Positions 8,748 through 16,713 of a stretch of DNA of 41,163 bases are shown here, piece after piece. The stretch is from NCBI GenBank assembly GCA_017998715.1, contig JAGOCP010000005.1, positions 1 through 41,163 on the forward strand. Direction: 5' to 3'. Position 1 is the stretch's first letter. Every line of letters begins with the position of its first letter. Origin of the DNA: Thermoanaerobaculia bacterium (GTDB lineage: Bacteria; Acidobacteriota; Thermoanaerobaculia; Multivoradales; JAGPDF01). The position numbers and the translations under genes are program-made. Under the pieces are notes generated by a model that searched no databases, was not told the DNA's origin, and saw nothing but the letters and a program-made list of their open reading frames with translations.

Positions 8748-10046
8748 ATGAGCGGACTGTCAGCGTTTTTCGAGCAGGCGAGGACCGGGTTCTCCCGGAC
8801 CTTCTGGATCGCCAACATCATCGAGCTGTTCGAGCGCTTCGCTTACTACGGCTCGAAGGCGATCCTCGCGGTCTACATCGCCGAGCAGGTCGGTCTCGGA
8901 CCGGGCAAAGCCGGCTTCCTCGTCGGCAGCCTGTTCAACACGTTGCTCTACTTCCTGCCGCCGCTCGCCGGCACCGTCGTCGATCGCTACGGCTTCAAGA
9001 AGAGCCTGCTCGCCTGCTTCTCGATCTTCAGCGTCGGCTACTTCCTCATCGGCCTCGGCGGCCTGCCGCAGGGCAAGCCCCTGGTGGACGCTCTCGGCGG
9101 AGCGACCTACATGATCGTGGCGCTGGTCATCACCGCCATCGGCGGCTCGCTGATCAAGCCGTCGATCGTCGGCACGGTGGCGCGCACGACGACACCGGAG
9201 ACCAAATCGCTCGGCTACTCGATCTACTACACGCTGGTGAATCTCGGCGGCGCGATCGGTCCGCTGCTCGCCATGCAGGTGCGCGAGAACCTGGGCATCG
9301 CCTACGTTCTGGTGATGTCTTCGCTGGTGAGCCTCGGGCTCATCGCGGGAACGGCGATCTTCTTCCGCGAGCCGCCGCGGCCGGCCGACGCTCCGCCGAC
9401 GAAGTCCATGGGCAAGGTCCTGGCGGACATGTTCATGGTGTTCCGGGATCTCAAGTTCATGAGCTTTCTGGTGATCTTCTCGGGCTTCTGGATCATGTTC
9501 TGGGAGATCTTCTACGCCCTGCCGTTCTACGTGCGCGACGTGCTGCACTTCGAGAAATTCGAGATCATCGAGACCGTCGATGCCTGGACGATCATTCTCA
9601 TCACCATACCGATCACCGCGCTCGCCAAGCGGATGAAGCCGCTCGCGGCGATGACGCTCGGCTTCGCGATCGCCTCGGCCTCCTGGTTCCTGATGGGAGC
9701 GATTCCGACCCTGACCGCCACGATCGTCGCCATCGCCATCTATGCGGTCGGTGAGGGGCTCCAGGCGCCGCGCTACTACGAGTACGTCGCCGACCTCGCG
9801 CCCAAGGAGCAGGTCGGGACCTATATGGGCTTCGCCTTCCTGCCGGTGGCGATCGGCACTTTTGTCTCCGGCGCCATTGCCGGGCCGCTCGTCGAGCGCT
9901 ACGTCGGAATCCGCCAGGACGGAGTCTTCACTCCCGGACCGGACTTTGCCCACGCCGGCCGGATGTGGTTCTGGGTCGGCGGGATCGGCGTCGTTTCGAC
10001 CCTCGCCATGCTCGCTTACGACCGCCTGGTCGTAAAGCGTCGCTGA
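8748..10046 (+). CDS. POT/PTR2-family proton-dependent oligopeptide transporter (MFS)
   Basis: This 432-residue integral membrane protein has about 12 predicted helices. The signature ELFERFAYYG near residues 25-34 (the ExxERFxYYG motif of proton-coupled oligopeptide transporters) and the following DRYGFKKSLL loop (an MFS motif A equivalent) identify it. It likely imports di- or tripeptides with protons. The frame runs back into the tRNA, but ATG 8748 has GGAG 8 bases upstream and directly precedes the conserved start. It is slightly shorter than the usual POT length because a long central cytoplasmic loop is missing. proC follows 19 bases later, possibly in one transcript; the substrate is not shown by the sequence. 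Confidence 0.85.
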   Translation: MSGLSAFFEQARTGFSRTFWIANIIELFERFAYYGSKAILAVYIAEQVGLGPGKAGFLVGSLFNTLLYFLPPLAGTVVDRYGFKKSLLACFSIFSVGYFLIGLGGLPQGKPLVDALGGATYMIVALVITAIGGSLIKPSIVGTVARTTTPETKSLGYSIYYTLVNLGGAIGPLLAMQVRENLGIAYVLVMSSLVSLGLIAGTAIFFREPPRPADAPPTKSMGKVLADMFMVFRDLKFMSFLVIFSGFWIMFWEIFYALPFYVRDVLHFEKFEIIETVDAWTIILITIPITALAKRMKPLAAMTLGFAIASASWFLMGAIPTLTATIVAIAIYAVGEGLQAPRYYEYVADLAPKEQVGTYMGFAFLPVAIGTFVSGAIAGPLVERYVGIRQDGVFTPGPDFAHAGRMWFWVGGIGVVSTLAMLAYDRLVVKRR

Positions 10047-10065
10047 GCCATCTGTGGCGGCTGCG

Positions 10066-10884
10066 ATGAAGAACTCCAAGATCTCGATCCTCGGCCTGGG
10101 AATGATGGGCCAGGCGATCGCCGCCGGCCTGGTCAAGGCTCATCACGCCAAACGCCTGCTGGCCGGCACGACGCGCACCCGGGCGGCGGCGACCCGGCTG
10201 CGCGCCGAGCTCGGCATCGCGGTCGGAGTCGACAATGCCGCGGCCGCCGCCGCTGCCGACGTGCTGGTCTTCGCGCTCAAGCCGCTGCAGGTGCTCGAGG
10301 TGGCGCGCGCGCTCGCTGCGGCCGGCGCGGTGTCGCCGCGGACGCTGGTCGTCTCGATCGCCGCCGGCGTCACCACCGCCCAGCTCGAGGAGATCCTGGG
10401 GCCCCGCGTGGCGGTCGTGCGGGCGATGCCCAACACGCCCTGCAGCATTGGCTGCGGCACCACGGTGCTCACGCCCGGGAAGCGCGCCGGAGACGCGCAT
10501 CTCGCAACGGCGCGACGCATCTTCGCGCCGCTCGGCCGTGTCATCGAGCTCGAGGAGAAGCACATGAACACCGTGACCGGGCTCTCGGCCTCGGGTCCGG
10601 CGTTCGTCTATGTGATCCTCGAAGCGCTCGCCGATGGCGGCGTGGCGCGCGGCCTGCCCAGGCAGACGGCGATCGAGATGGCGGCGCAGATGGTCTACGG
10701 CGCCGCCTCGATGGTGCTCGCCACCGGCCGGCATCCGGCGGCGCTCAAGGACGACGTCACGACACCGGCTGGCTGCACGATCGCCGGCATCCTGGCGCTC
10801 GAGGACGGCCGCATCCGCAGCGTCCTGTCGCGCGCCGTCGAGGTGGCGAGCGTGCGGGCGGGAGAGCTTGCCTCCGGCAAGTAG
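10066..10884 (+). CDS. proC: Pyrroline-5-carboxylate reductase
   Basis: This 272-residue protein catalyses the last step of proline synthesis, the NAD(P)H reduction of 1-pyrroline-5-carboxylate. The N-terminal Rossmann motif ILGLGMMGQAI is at residues 7-17, the region VRAMPNTPCSIGCG is the conserved nucleotide/substrate segment, and the C-terminal dimerisation domain carries the family signature around LKDDVTTPAGCTIAGI. The ATG at 10066 is used; a GTG at 10054 in the same frame would add four residues, and neither has a strong Shine-Dalgarno, so the start is uncertain by 12 bases. It follows the peptide transporter and precedes a small membrane protein. Confidence 0.93.
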   Translation: MKNSKISILGLGMMGQAIAAGLVKAHHAKRLLAGTTRTRAAATRLRAELGIAVGVDNAAAAAAADVLVFALKPLQVLEVARALAAAGAVSPRTLVVSIAAGVTTAQLEEILGPRVAVVRAMPNTPCSIGCGTTVLTPGKRAGDAHLATARRIFAPLGRVIELEEKHMNTVTGLSASGPAFVYVILEALADGGVARGLPRQTAIEMAAQMVYGAASMVLATGRHPAALKDDVTTPAGCTIAGILALEDGRIRSVLSRAVEVASVRAGELASGK

Positions 10885-10935
10885 GCGCGGGTACGCGGGC
10901 GCCGCAGCGAAAGAACGAACTCGAGGAGAGCGGCG

Positions 10936-11553
10936 ATGAAGAAGATTTTCTTGGCGGGCCTGGTGGGTGGATTCGTGGTTTTTCTCTGGGGCTTCGTGTC
11001 GCACATGCTCCTGCCGGTGGGGCAAATGGGCTTCACGCAGATGCCGGTGAACTCGCCGCTGCTCGAGGCGATGAAGCAGAACCTCACGGAAGAGGGGCTT
11101 TACGCCTTCCCCGGCCTCGAGGTCGGGCGCAAGCAGACGGAGACCGAGGACGCGGTCTGGTCGGGCAAGTACAAGATGGGTCCGAACGGTCTGCTGCTTT
11201 ACCATCCGGTCGGCACCGACCCGATGTCGCCGCAGCGCCTCGTGATCCAGTTCGCCACCGACGTTTTTGGTGCGCTGCTGCTCGCCTATCTGCTGGTGGC
11301 GATCACAGGTTCGACCGGCGCCCAGGTGCCGCTGGCGAAGATGCTGCGAATCGCAGCCATCGCTGGGCTCTTCGGCTGGGCATCGATCGAGATCGCCTAC
11401 TGGAACTGGTACGGCTTTCCTGCCGCCTTCGTCCTCGCCGAGCTTATCGACCAGATCGTCGGCTGGACGCTCGCCACGCTCGCGATGGCCTGGCTCTGGC
11501 GCCGGATGGAGAAGCGCGCCCAGCTCCTCGCCGAGCGCATTTGGGAGCACTGA
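10936..11553 (+). CDS. Conserved integral membrane protein of unknown function
   Basis: This 205-residue protein has an N-terminal membrane helix (about 5-24), a soluble, probably extracytoplasmic stretch (about 30-95, with YAFPGLEVG and WSGKYKMGPNGLLLYHP), and three more helices between about 100 and 190. The end is basic (WRRMEKRAQ). I do not recognise the family. A GAGGAG ribosome site lies 8 bases before ATG 10936. It follows proC by 51 bases and converges with serC across a strong hairpin. Nothing in the sequence indicates substrate or activity. Confidence 0.65.
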   Translation: MKKIFLAGLVGGFVVFLWGFVSHMLLPVGQMGFTQMPVNSPLLEAMKQNLTEEGLYAFPGLEVGRKQTETEDAVWSGKYKMGPNGLLLYHPVGTDPMSPQRLVIQFATDVFGALLLAYLLVAITGSTGAQVPLAKMLRIAAIAGLFGWASIEIAYWNWYGFPAAFVLAELIDQIVGWTLATLAMAWLWRRMEKRAQLLAERIWEH

Positions 11554-11556
11554 GCG

Positions 11557-11584
11557 GCCGGTCCGCTGCCGAGCAGCGGCCGGC
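11557..11584. terminator. Strong hairpin between convergent genes (possible bidirectional terminator)
   Basis: The arms GCCGG-t-CCGCTGC and GCAGCGG-CCGGC pair over 12 bp with a single bulged T and a 3-base loop. It sits exactly in the 42-base gap between the stop of the membrane protein gene and the stop of serC. There is no U-tract on either side, so it may slow polymerase or block 3' exonucleases without being a classical intrinsic terminator. Confidence 0.5.
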
Positions 11585-11595
11585 TAGCCGCTGCT

Positions 11596-12693
11596 TCAGC
11601 CGTTCTTCTGCGCGAAGTCGGTCATGAAGGCGATCAGGGCGTCCACGCCGGCCTCGGGGAAGGCGTTGTAGATCGACGCCCGGATGCCGCCGACCGAGCG
11701 ATGGCCCTTGAGGCCGTCGAGTCCGGCGGCGGTCGACTCGGCGACGAACTTCTTCTCGAGCTCTTCCGAAGGCAGTCGGAAGGTCACGTTCATCCACGAC
11801 CGGCTTTCCGGCTGGGCGTGGCCGCGGAAGTACCCGCCGCTGCCGTCGATCGCCGCGTAGAGCTTCGCCGCCTTGCGGCGGTTCTTCTCCTCGACGGCCT
11901 GGAGGCCGCCTTCGGCGAGCAGGTGCTTCAGCACCAGATGCAGGATGTAGATTCCGAACGCCGGCGGCGTGTTGTAGAGCGAGCGCTCCTTGGCGTGGGT
12001 GGCGTAGTTGAGATACGCCGGCGTCGCTGCCGGCGCTTTGCCGATCAGGTCTTCGCGCACGATCACCAGGGTCAGACCAGCAATCGACAGGTTCTTCTGC
12101 GCGCCGCCGTAGATCATTCCGTAGCGGGCGATGTCGACCGGACGGCAGAAGACGTCGGACGAAGCGTCGTTGATCAGCGGGACACCCACGGGCACATCCG
12201 GCAGATGGTGCCATTGCGTGCCGTAGATGGTGTTGTTGGAGGTCATGTGGACGTAGGCCGGAGCTTCGCTGTAGCGGATCTCGCTCTGCAACGGGATGCG
12301 GTCGTGGTTGGTCGCCTTGGAGGTGCCGGCAACATGCACGCTGCCGAGTTTCTTCGCGTCGGCGATCGCCTTCTCCGACCAGACGCCGGTCTCGATGTAA
12401 TCGGCGGTGCGGCCGGCAGGGAGCAGGTTCATCGCCAGCATCGCGAACTGCAGCGTCGCTCCCCCCTGCAGGAAGAGCACCTGGTAGCCGTCGGGCACTC
12501 CGGCGAGCTTGCGCAGGTTCGCTTCAGCGCCGTAGCAGATCTCCTCGAACGGCTTCGAGCGGTGGCTGATCTCGAGGACCGACATGCCGACGCCGGGCAA
12601 CGCCACCAGGTGCTCGCGAGCCTCTTCGAGAACGGGGAGCGGCAGCACGGCCGGACCGGCGGAAAAATTGAAAATGCGATGAACGGTCGTCAT
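11596..12693 (-). CDS. serC: Phosphoserine aminotransferase
   Basis: This 365-residue PLP enzyme matches SerC in length and motifs: FNFSAGPAVLP at 8-18, GMSVLEISHRS at 36-46, LQGGAT at 75-80, and the PLP lysine K200 in YGGAQKN. It converts 3-phosphohydroxypyruvate and glutamate to phosphoserine and 2-oxoglutarate in serine synthesis. ATG 12693 is chosen over an in-frame ATG 45 bases upstream because GGAG lies about 10 bases before it and the family starts here. It lies 41 bases downstream of the N-formylglutamate amidohydrolase-like gene on the same strand; a DUF1015 gene lies further upstream. No serA or serB is visible. Confidence 0.95.
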   Translation of the reverse strand: MTTVHRIFNFSAGPAVLPLPVLEEAREHLVALPGVGMSVLEISHRSKPFEEICYGAEANLRKLAGVPDGYQVLFLQGGATLQFAMLAMNLLPAGRTADYIETGVWSEKAIADAKKLGSVHVAGTSKATNHDRIPLQSEIRYSEAPAYVHMTSNNTIYGTQWHHLPDVPVGVPLINDASSDVFCRPVDIARYGMIYGGAQKNLSIAGLTLVIVREDLIGKAPAATPAYLNYATHAKERSLYNTPPAFGIYILHLVLKHLLAEGGLQAVEEKNRRKAAKLYAAIDGSGGYFRGHAQPESRSWMNVTFRLPSEELEKKFVAESTAAGLDGLKGHRSVGGIRASIYNAFPEAGVDALIAFMTDFAQKNG

Positions 12694-12734
12694 GGAAGGG
12701 TTCTCCGGAGGGAACTTCGTAGGGGGAAATTGTA

Positions 12735-13673
12735 TCAACGCGCGGCGAGCCGGCGCGCCAGCGCCTCGGCGAGCGGCCTGGCCAGCTGCGCGACGCCGGG
12801 TGCGTCGACCGGCGAGGGGGCGAAGGGCTGCCAGGGGGCGCCCAGCAGGTCGCGCCGGAACTCGACGCAGAGGACCTGCCCGGGATGGCTCGCCGCGTAC
12901 CGGTAGCCCATGGTCGCCGGATGCAGGTGGTAGGTCGCGTTCTCGCCGACCTCCAGGTCGAGCGCCGAATAGGCCTCCTTGAGCTCGGCGACGAGCCCGG
13001 CGGGAGAGAGGTCCAGGCCGTCGGCATCGCGGGTGATGAAGTCGACTCCCGGTCGCTGCACCCAGCCGGCGTAAGCCTCGGGCCGATAGGCTTCGCGCAG
13101 CGCGGTGACGATGTCGGCATCGACCGCGACTTCGACCGAGCGCGGCGCATAGCTGTGGAGTGCCACCGCCAGACCTCCCGGAGCGCCGCAGATCTCCCGG
13201 TACAGCCCCGCCACCGTGGCGTGGTACTGCTGGTGAAGGGAGAGAAGCAGTTGCTGGTCTGCGCCCGCAGAGATATAGGGCGGCAGGCCCGGCGTCATGC
13301 CGGCCGCCACGGCCTCGGGGCCGGCGGCGATCTCCCGGTTGAAGTCAATGAACGTGCGCGGCACCAGCGCCCGCACGACCACAACCCCCTTAACCGGAAC
13401 TTTTCGCGCCGCGCTCGTCAGCCGCGCCGCGATCTCGCCTGCCAGCTCCGGCACCCCGAAATCGGTGTTGACGTGAAAGAACTGCTCGAGCCCCGCCGGC
13501 AGCGGGCTCCGGAGCTGTGCCGCGAGGGCATCGTAGTGCTCCCGCTCCGTCGCTCCATGCGGCAGCTCGATCAACAGGGAGGCCCGACCCTCGTCGCCGC
13601 CACGATAGACCTCGGCCACGCCGTCGATCGAATCGCTCGAGCGCACCGCCAGTTCTCTGAACGGAGCCTTCAT
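12735..13673 (-). CDS. N-formylglutamate amidohydrolase-like protein
   Basis: This 312-residue cytosolic protein resembles the FGase family, zinc hydrolases related to those that release formate or other acyl groups from N-acylated amino acids. Visible matches are LLIELPHGA at 33-41, VNTDFGV at 68-74, TFIDFNRE at 107-114 and ALHSYAP at 171-177; the histidines and acids in these blocks are candidate metal ligands. The classical 'SIPHSG' and 'DRD' forms are altered, so the substrate may differ from N-formylglutamate. It precedes serC by 41 bases. The call is moderately secure for the fold and weak for the reaction. Confidence 0.6.
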   Translation of the reverse strand: MKAPFRELAVRSSDSIDGVAEVYRGGDEGRASLLIELPHGATEREHYDALAAQLRSPLPAGLEQFFHVNTDFGVPELAGEIAARLTSAARKVPVKGVVVVRALVPRTFIDFNREIAAGPEAVAAGMTPGLPPYISAGADQQLLLSLHQQYHATVAGLYREICGAPGGLAVALHSYAPRSVEVAVDADIVTALREAYRPEAYAGWVQRPGVDFITRDADGLDLSPAGLVAELKEAYSALDLEVGENATYHLHPATMGYRYAASHPGQVLCVEFRRDLLGAPWQPFAPSPVDAPGVAQLARPLAEALARRLAAR

Positions 13674-13709
13674 GGCGCGCTTCTCGGCACGGAGGCGAAT
13701 CGCTTCACG

Positions 13710-14273
13710 TCAGAAGCGGAACGCGACGCCGAGGGTCAGGTCGATATCGTTCTGGGTCCCGCCTTCGTCGCCCCACTGGCCCTCGTATCCCGCGTCGTAG
13801 ACCGCGATGCGGCCTTCAAAGCGTAGCGCCCACATCTTGGCGAATTGCCAGTCGACGCCGCCACCGCCGAAGAGACCGGTGTCAGTGTAGCTTGCTGGGT
13901 ACCCGTCACACGAGATGCTGCAATCGACGAATTGCCAGAACTCGACCTCCTGCGAATGCCAACCAGCGACGACGAACGGACGCCAGCGGGACTCGTCTCC
14001 GCCGAAGGCGTAGCGCAGACCAAGCTGATAGGCGGTGGCGTCAGCGGACTCGGCGTCGTGAACCATCCCGCGCAGATCGATGGCCCAGTGCGGACTGAAG
14101 CGCCAGGCGATGCCGCCGCCGAGACCGAGCTCGAGGTCGTAGCCCTGATACTCGGAGTACGAGCCTGCGGGCTCGACCACGGCAGAGATCTCGAAACGCT
14201 GGAATTGGCCGTGCACGGGTGCTGCCAGAAGGCCGGCAACGAGGAAGGCGAGAGACAGCGGGCGACGGCGCAT
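13710..14273 (-). CDS. Outer-membrane beta-barrel protein
   Basis: The product has 187 residues. A signal peptide (basic MRRRP, hydrophobic core, cleavage near VHGQ) is followed by alternating polar/aromatic strands such as YQLGLRYAFGG, RWRPFVVAGWH and WALRFEGRIAVYD, with the last residue Phe in LGVAFRF. This fits an eight-stranded OmpA/OmpW-type barrel inserted by the Bam machinery. Two cysteines in a surface loop (CSISC) may form a disulfide. ATG 14273 is preceded by GGAGG at 6 bases, and a perfect TATAAT lies 36-41 bases upstream of the ATG. The role (porin, adhesin or structural) is not deducible. Confidence 0.72.
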   Translation of the reverse strand: MRRRPLSLAFLVAGLLAAPVHGQFQRFEISAVVEPAGSYSEYQGYDLELGLGGGIAWRFSPHWAIDLRGMVHDAESADATAYQLGLRYAFGGDESRWRPFVVAGWHSQEVEFWQFVDCSISCDGYPASYTDTGLFGGGGVDWQFAKMWALRFEGRIAVYDAGYEGQWGDEGGTQNDIDLTLGVAFRF

Positions 14274-14308
14274 GGCGAACCTCCATCGAGAGTGCGGCAA
14301 CTCACCTG

Positions 14309-14314
14309 ATTATA
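14309..14314 (-). promoter_or_regulatory. Consensus -10 box (TATAAT) for the outer-membrane protein gene
   Basis: On the minus strand the sequence reads TATAAT, placing a start of transcription near 14301 and a leader of about 28 bases before ATG 14273. No good TTGACA-like -35 is seen 16-18 bases upstream. A short GC hairpin (14333-14346 with three following T residues on the minus strand) lies just before it and could weakly end the DUF1015 transcript. Confidence 0.5.
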
Positions 14315-14353
14315 GATACTTGGCTCCGGAAAGGCTGGGCGCAGCCCGCAGGC

Positions 14354-15586
14354 TCAGATCTCGTGGATCAGCAGCCCGTCGCGCAGCTTGGGCTCGAACC
14401 AGGTGGACTTGGGTGGCATGATCTCGCCGGCGTCGGAGACCGCGAAGAGGTCGGCGACCGAGACCGGGAACATGGCGAAGGCGACGGCGGCTTCGCCAGC
14501 GTCGACCCGCTTTTCGAGCTCCCGGGTGCCGCGAATACCGCCGACGAAGTCGATCCGCTGGTCGGTTCTGGGGTCGCCGATGCCCAGCAGCGGCGTCAGA
14601 ACCTTCTCCTGCAGGATGTTGCAGTCCAGGTTCTCGAGCGGAGAAGCTCCGGAAAAGGAAGGAAGGACGAAGGTTCTCCAGCTACCTCCGAGGTAGAGGC
14701 CGACATGGCCTTTGCTGGTGGGTTGCGGGGGGCCGTCGACGAACTCGAAGCTCGCCTGGAGCTCAGCGAGCAGCACCTCGGGGGACTTACCGTGGAGATC
14801 CTTCACCAGGCGGTGGTAGGGGAGGACCTGCACCTGGTCGTCCGGGAAGGCGACAGCGAGGAAGTTGTCGGCGGTGCCGGCGCTCGGGCTCGCGGCGTGC
14901 GGCGAGTGGCCCGCAGCGATCTCGGCGCGGGTGCGCCAGGCCGAAGCGGCACGGTGGTGGCCGTCGGCGATGTAGAGCTCGGGAACCTCGGCGAAGGCGG
15001 CGACCAGAGCGTCTCGATCCGCTGCCTCGGCGCGCCAGATCGTGTGCTCGACGCCGTCGTCCGCGGTGAAGTCGCAGAGCGGCTCCGCCGCAGCCAGCCG
15101 CGCCGCGATGTCATCTACCTTTACCGAAGCTTTGTAAGTGAGGAAGACCTTCCCCGTCTGGGCGCGCAGCGCGCACATGTGATGCGTGCGGTCATCCTCT
15201 TTGTCCCTGCGGGTCTTCTCGTGCTTCTTGATCAGGTCCCGCTCGTATTCGTCGACGCTCCAGGTCCCGGCAACCCCCGTCTGGGTGTGGTCGCCCATCT
15301 TCAGCCGATAGACGTAGAGCGCCGGCTCGGCCTCGACTTCGAGCGGCGCAGCGCGGCGCAAGGTATCGAGGTTCTTGCGGGCCAGGGCGTAGACCGCATC
15401 GGAATGCGGGTCGGTCGCCTCCGGCAGGTCGATCTCGGAGCGCGTCACATGGAGGAACGAGAGCGGATTCCCGGCCGCGAGCGCCCGGGCCTCCGCGGTG
15501 CTGACGACGTCGTAGGGGACGGAAGAGACCCGCGGCGCCCCCGCGGAAGTCGGGCGCAGCGCGCGGAACGGGGTGAGTTTTGCCAT
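14354..15586 (-). CDS. DUF1015 family protein
   Basis: This 410-residue cytosolic protein shows the hallmark blocks of DUF1015 (PF06245): an N-terminal RALRP...VPYDVVS segment, YVYRL at 91-95, the charged stretch KKHEKTRRDKEDDR at 120-133, and ADGHHR at 207-212. The charged block and the ADGHHR block look like an active or ligand-binding site. The biochemical function is not established to my knowledge. In other bacteria and archaea the family is often found beside serine-pathway genes, and here serC lies 2.7 kb downstream on the same strand. There is no Shine-Dalgarno, and a TAGAAT box sits 6 bases before the ATG, so the message may be leaderless. Confidence 0.85.
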   Translation of the reverse strand: MAKLTPFRALRPTSAGAPRVSSVPYDVVSTAEARALAAGNPLSFLHVTRSEIDLPEATDPHSDAVYALARKNLDTLRRAAPLEVEAEPALYVYRLKMGDHTQTGVAGTWSVDEYERDLIKKHEKTRRDKEDDRTHHMCALRAQTGKVFLTYKASVKVDDIAARLAAAEPLCDFTADDGVEHTIWRAEAADRDALVAAFAEVPELYIADGHHRAASAWRTRAEIAAGHSPHAASPSAGTADNFLAVAFPDDQVQVLPYHRLVKDLHGKSPEVLLAELQASFEFVDGPPQPTSKGHVGLYLGGSWRTFVLPSFSGASPLENLDCNILQEKVLTPLLGIGDPRTDQRIDFVGGIRGTRELEKRVDAGEAAVAFAMFPVSVADLFAVSDAGEIMPPKSTWFEPKLRDGLLIHEI

Positions 15587-15663
15587 AATCGGATTCTAGG
15601 CGGGGAATCGAACCGGAGTCCACGGAACCGGGACCTTCCCTGAATCTCGAGGAAACTCAATCC

Positions 15664-16713
15664 ATGGGCGCGATTTCGGTAGGGCTCGTCGGTTGCGGGC
15701 GTATCGGCCGCAACCTCGTACGCATCCTCGCAGGCTCCTCGCTGGGCCGGTCTTCCGGGATCGAGCTGGCTGCGATCGTCGATCGGACCGATCCGGAGAC
15801 GCTCGAATACCTGCTGCGGTTCGATACGCTGCTCGGGCGCTTCCCGACACCGATTGTCCGCCGCGAGGGCCTGCTCGAGATCGACGGCCGCGAGATTGCC
15901 CTTCTCGCCCCGCCGGCCGGCCCTCAGGGGGCCACAGCGCCGGACTGGAAGGCCCTGGGCGTCAAGGTCGTCATCGAAGCGACCGAGACCCAGCAGACGA
16001 GGAGAGCGCTCGAGGCGCACCTCGCGAACGGCGCGGAGCGGGTGCTGGTCTGCTCGCCGTCCGACGACCTGCCCGACGCCACCATCGTCGTCGGCGTGAA
16101 CGAGAAGATTCTCGGCCCGGAACACCGGATCATCTCGGCGGGTTCGGTGACGGCCAACTGCGCCGCCCCCGTGCTCAAGGTCCTGGCGGCGGAATTCGCG
16201 CTCGACCGGGTGTTTCTGACCTCGGTGCATGCCTATTCGAACCAGCTGCGGCTCGCCGACGTGCCGGCTGACGACATGCGCAGCGGCCGGGCGGCGGCAG
16301 AGAACATCATTCCGCAGCCGACCAACGCCGACGAACTGATCGCAGCGCTCGTTCCCGAGCTCGCCGGGAAGATCTCGGGCCTCGCGATCAACGTGCCGGT
16401 GCCGAACGGCTCGATCGTCGATCTGACCTGCTGGCACCCGCGCGAAGTCACCGCCGAAGCGATCAATGCCGCCCTGCGCGCCGCCGCCGAGAAGAGCCTC
16501 TACGGCATCCTGGCCTACGAGACGGAGCCGATCGTCTCCTCCGACATCCTGCTTTCGACCTACTCCGGGACCTTCGATTCGCTGTCGACGATGGTCGTCG
16601 CCGGCAGGGTCTCGAAGACCCTCACTTTCTTCGACAACGGTTGGGGCTACTGCCACCGCGTGATCGACCTGTTGCGCCGGCTGTCGACCTTCACCAGGGA
16701 GGACGCGCGATGA
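15664..16713 (+). CDS. GAPDH-like protein lacking the catalytic cysteine (probable pseudoenzyme)
   Basis: This 349-residue protein has the full GAPDH fold. The N-terminal Rossmann motif VGLVGCGRIGRNLVR is at 6-20, and the C-terminal end FFDNGWGYCHRVIDL corresponds to the usual WYDNEWGYS segment. The active site is changed: the universal SCTTNC reads SVTANC, so the nucleophilic Cys is Val162 (codon 16147-16149). The phosphate-binding string TSTGAA is replaced by QPTNAD, and the STGxF loop by ATETQ. His189 is retained. Phosphorylating GAPDH activity is therefore unlikely; a regulatory, subunit or different binding role is inferred. GAGGA lies upstream of ATG 15664. Its TGA overlaps the ATG of the canonical GAPDH gene. 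Confidence 0.88.
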   Translation: MGAISVGLVGCGRIGRNLVRILAGSSLGRSSGIELAAIVDRTDPETLEYLLRFDTLLGRFPTPIVRREGLLEIDGREIALLAPPAGPQGATAPDWKALGVKVVIEATETQQTRRALEAHLANGAERVLVCSPSDDLPDATIVVGVNEKILGPEHRIISAGSVTANCAAPVLKVLAAEFALDRVFLTSVHAYSNQLRLADVPADDMRSGRAAAENIIPQPTNADELIAALVPELAGKISGLAINVPVPNGSIVDLTCWHPREVTAEAINAALRAAAEKSLYGILAYETEPIVSSDILLSTYSGTFDSLSTMVVAGRVSKTLTFFDNGWGYCHRVIDLLRRLSTFTREDAR

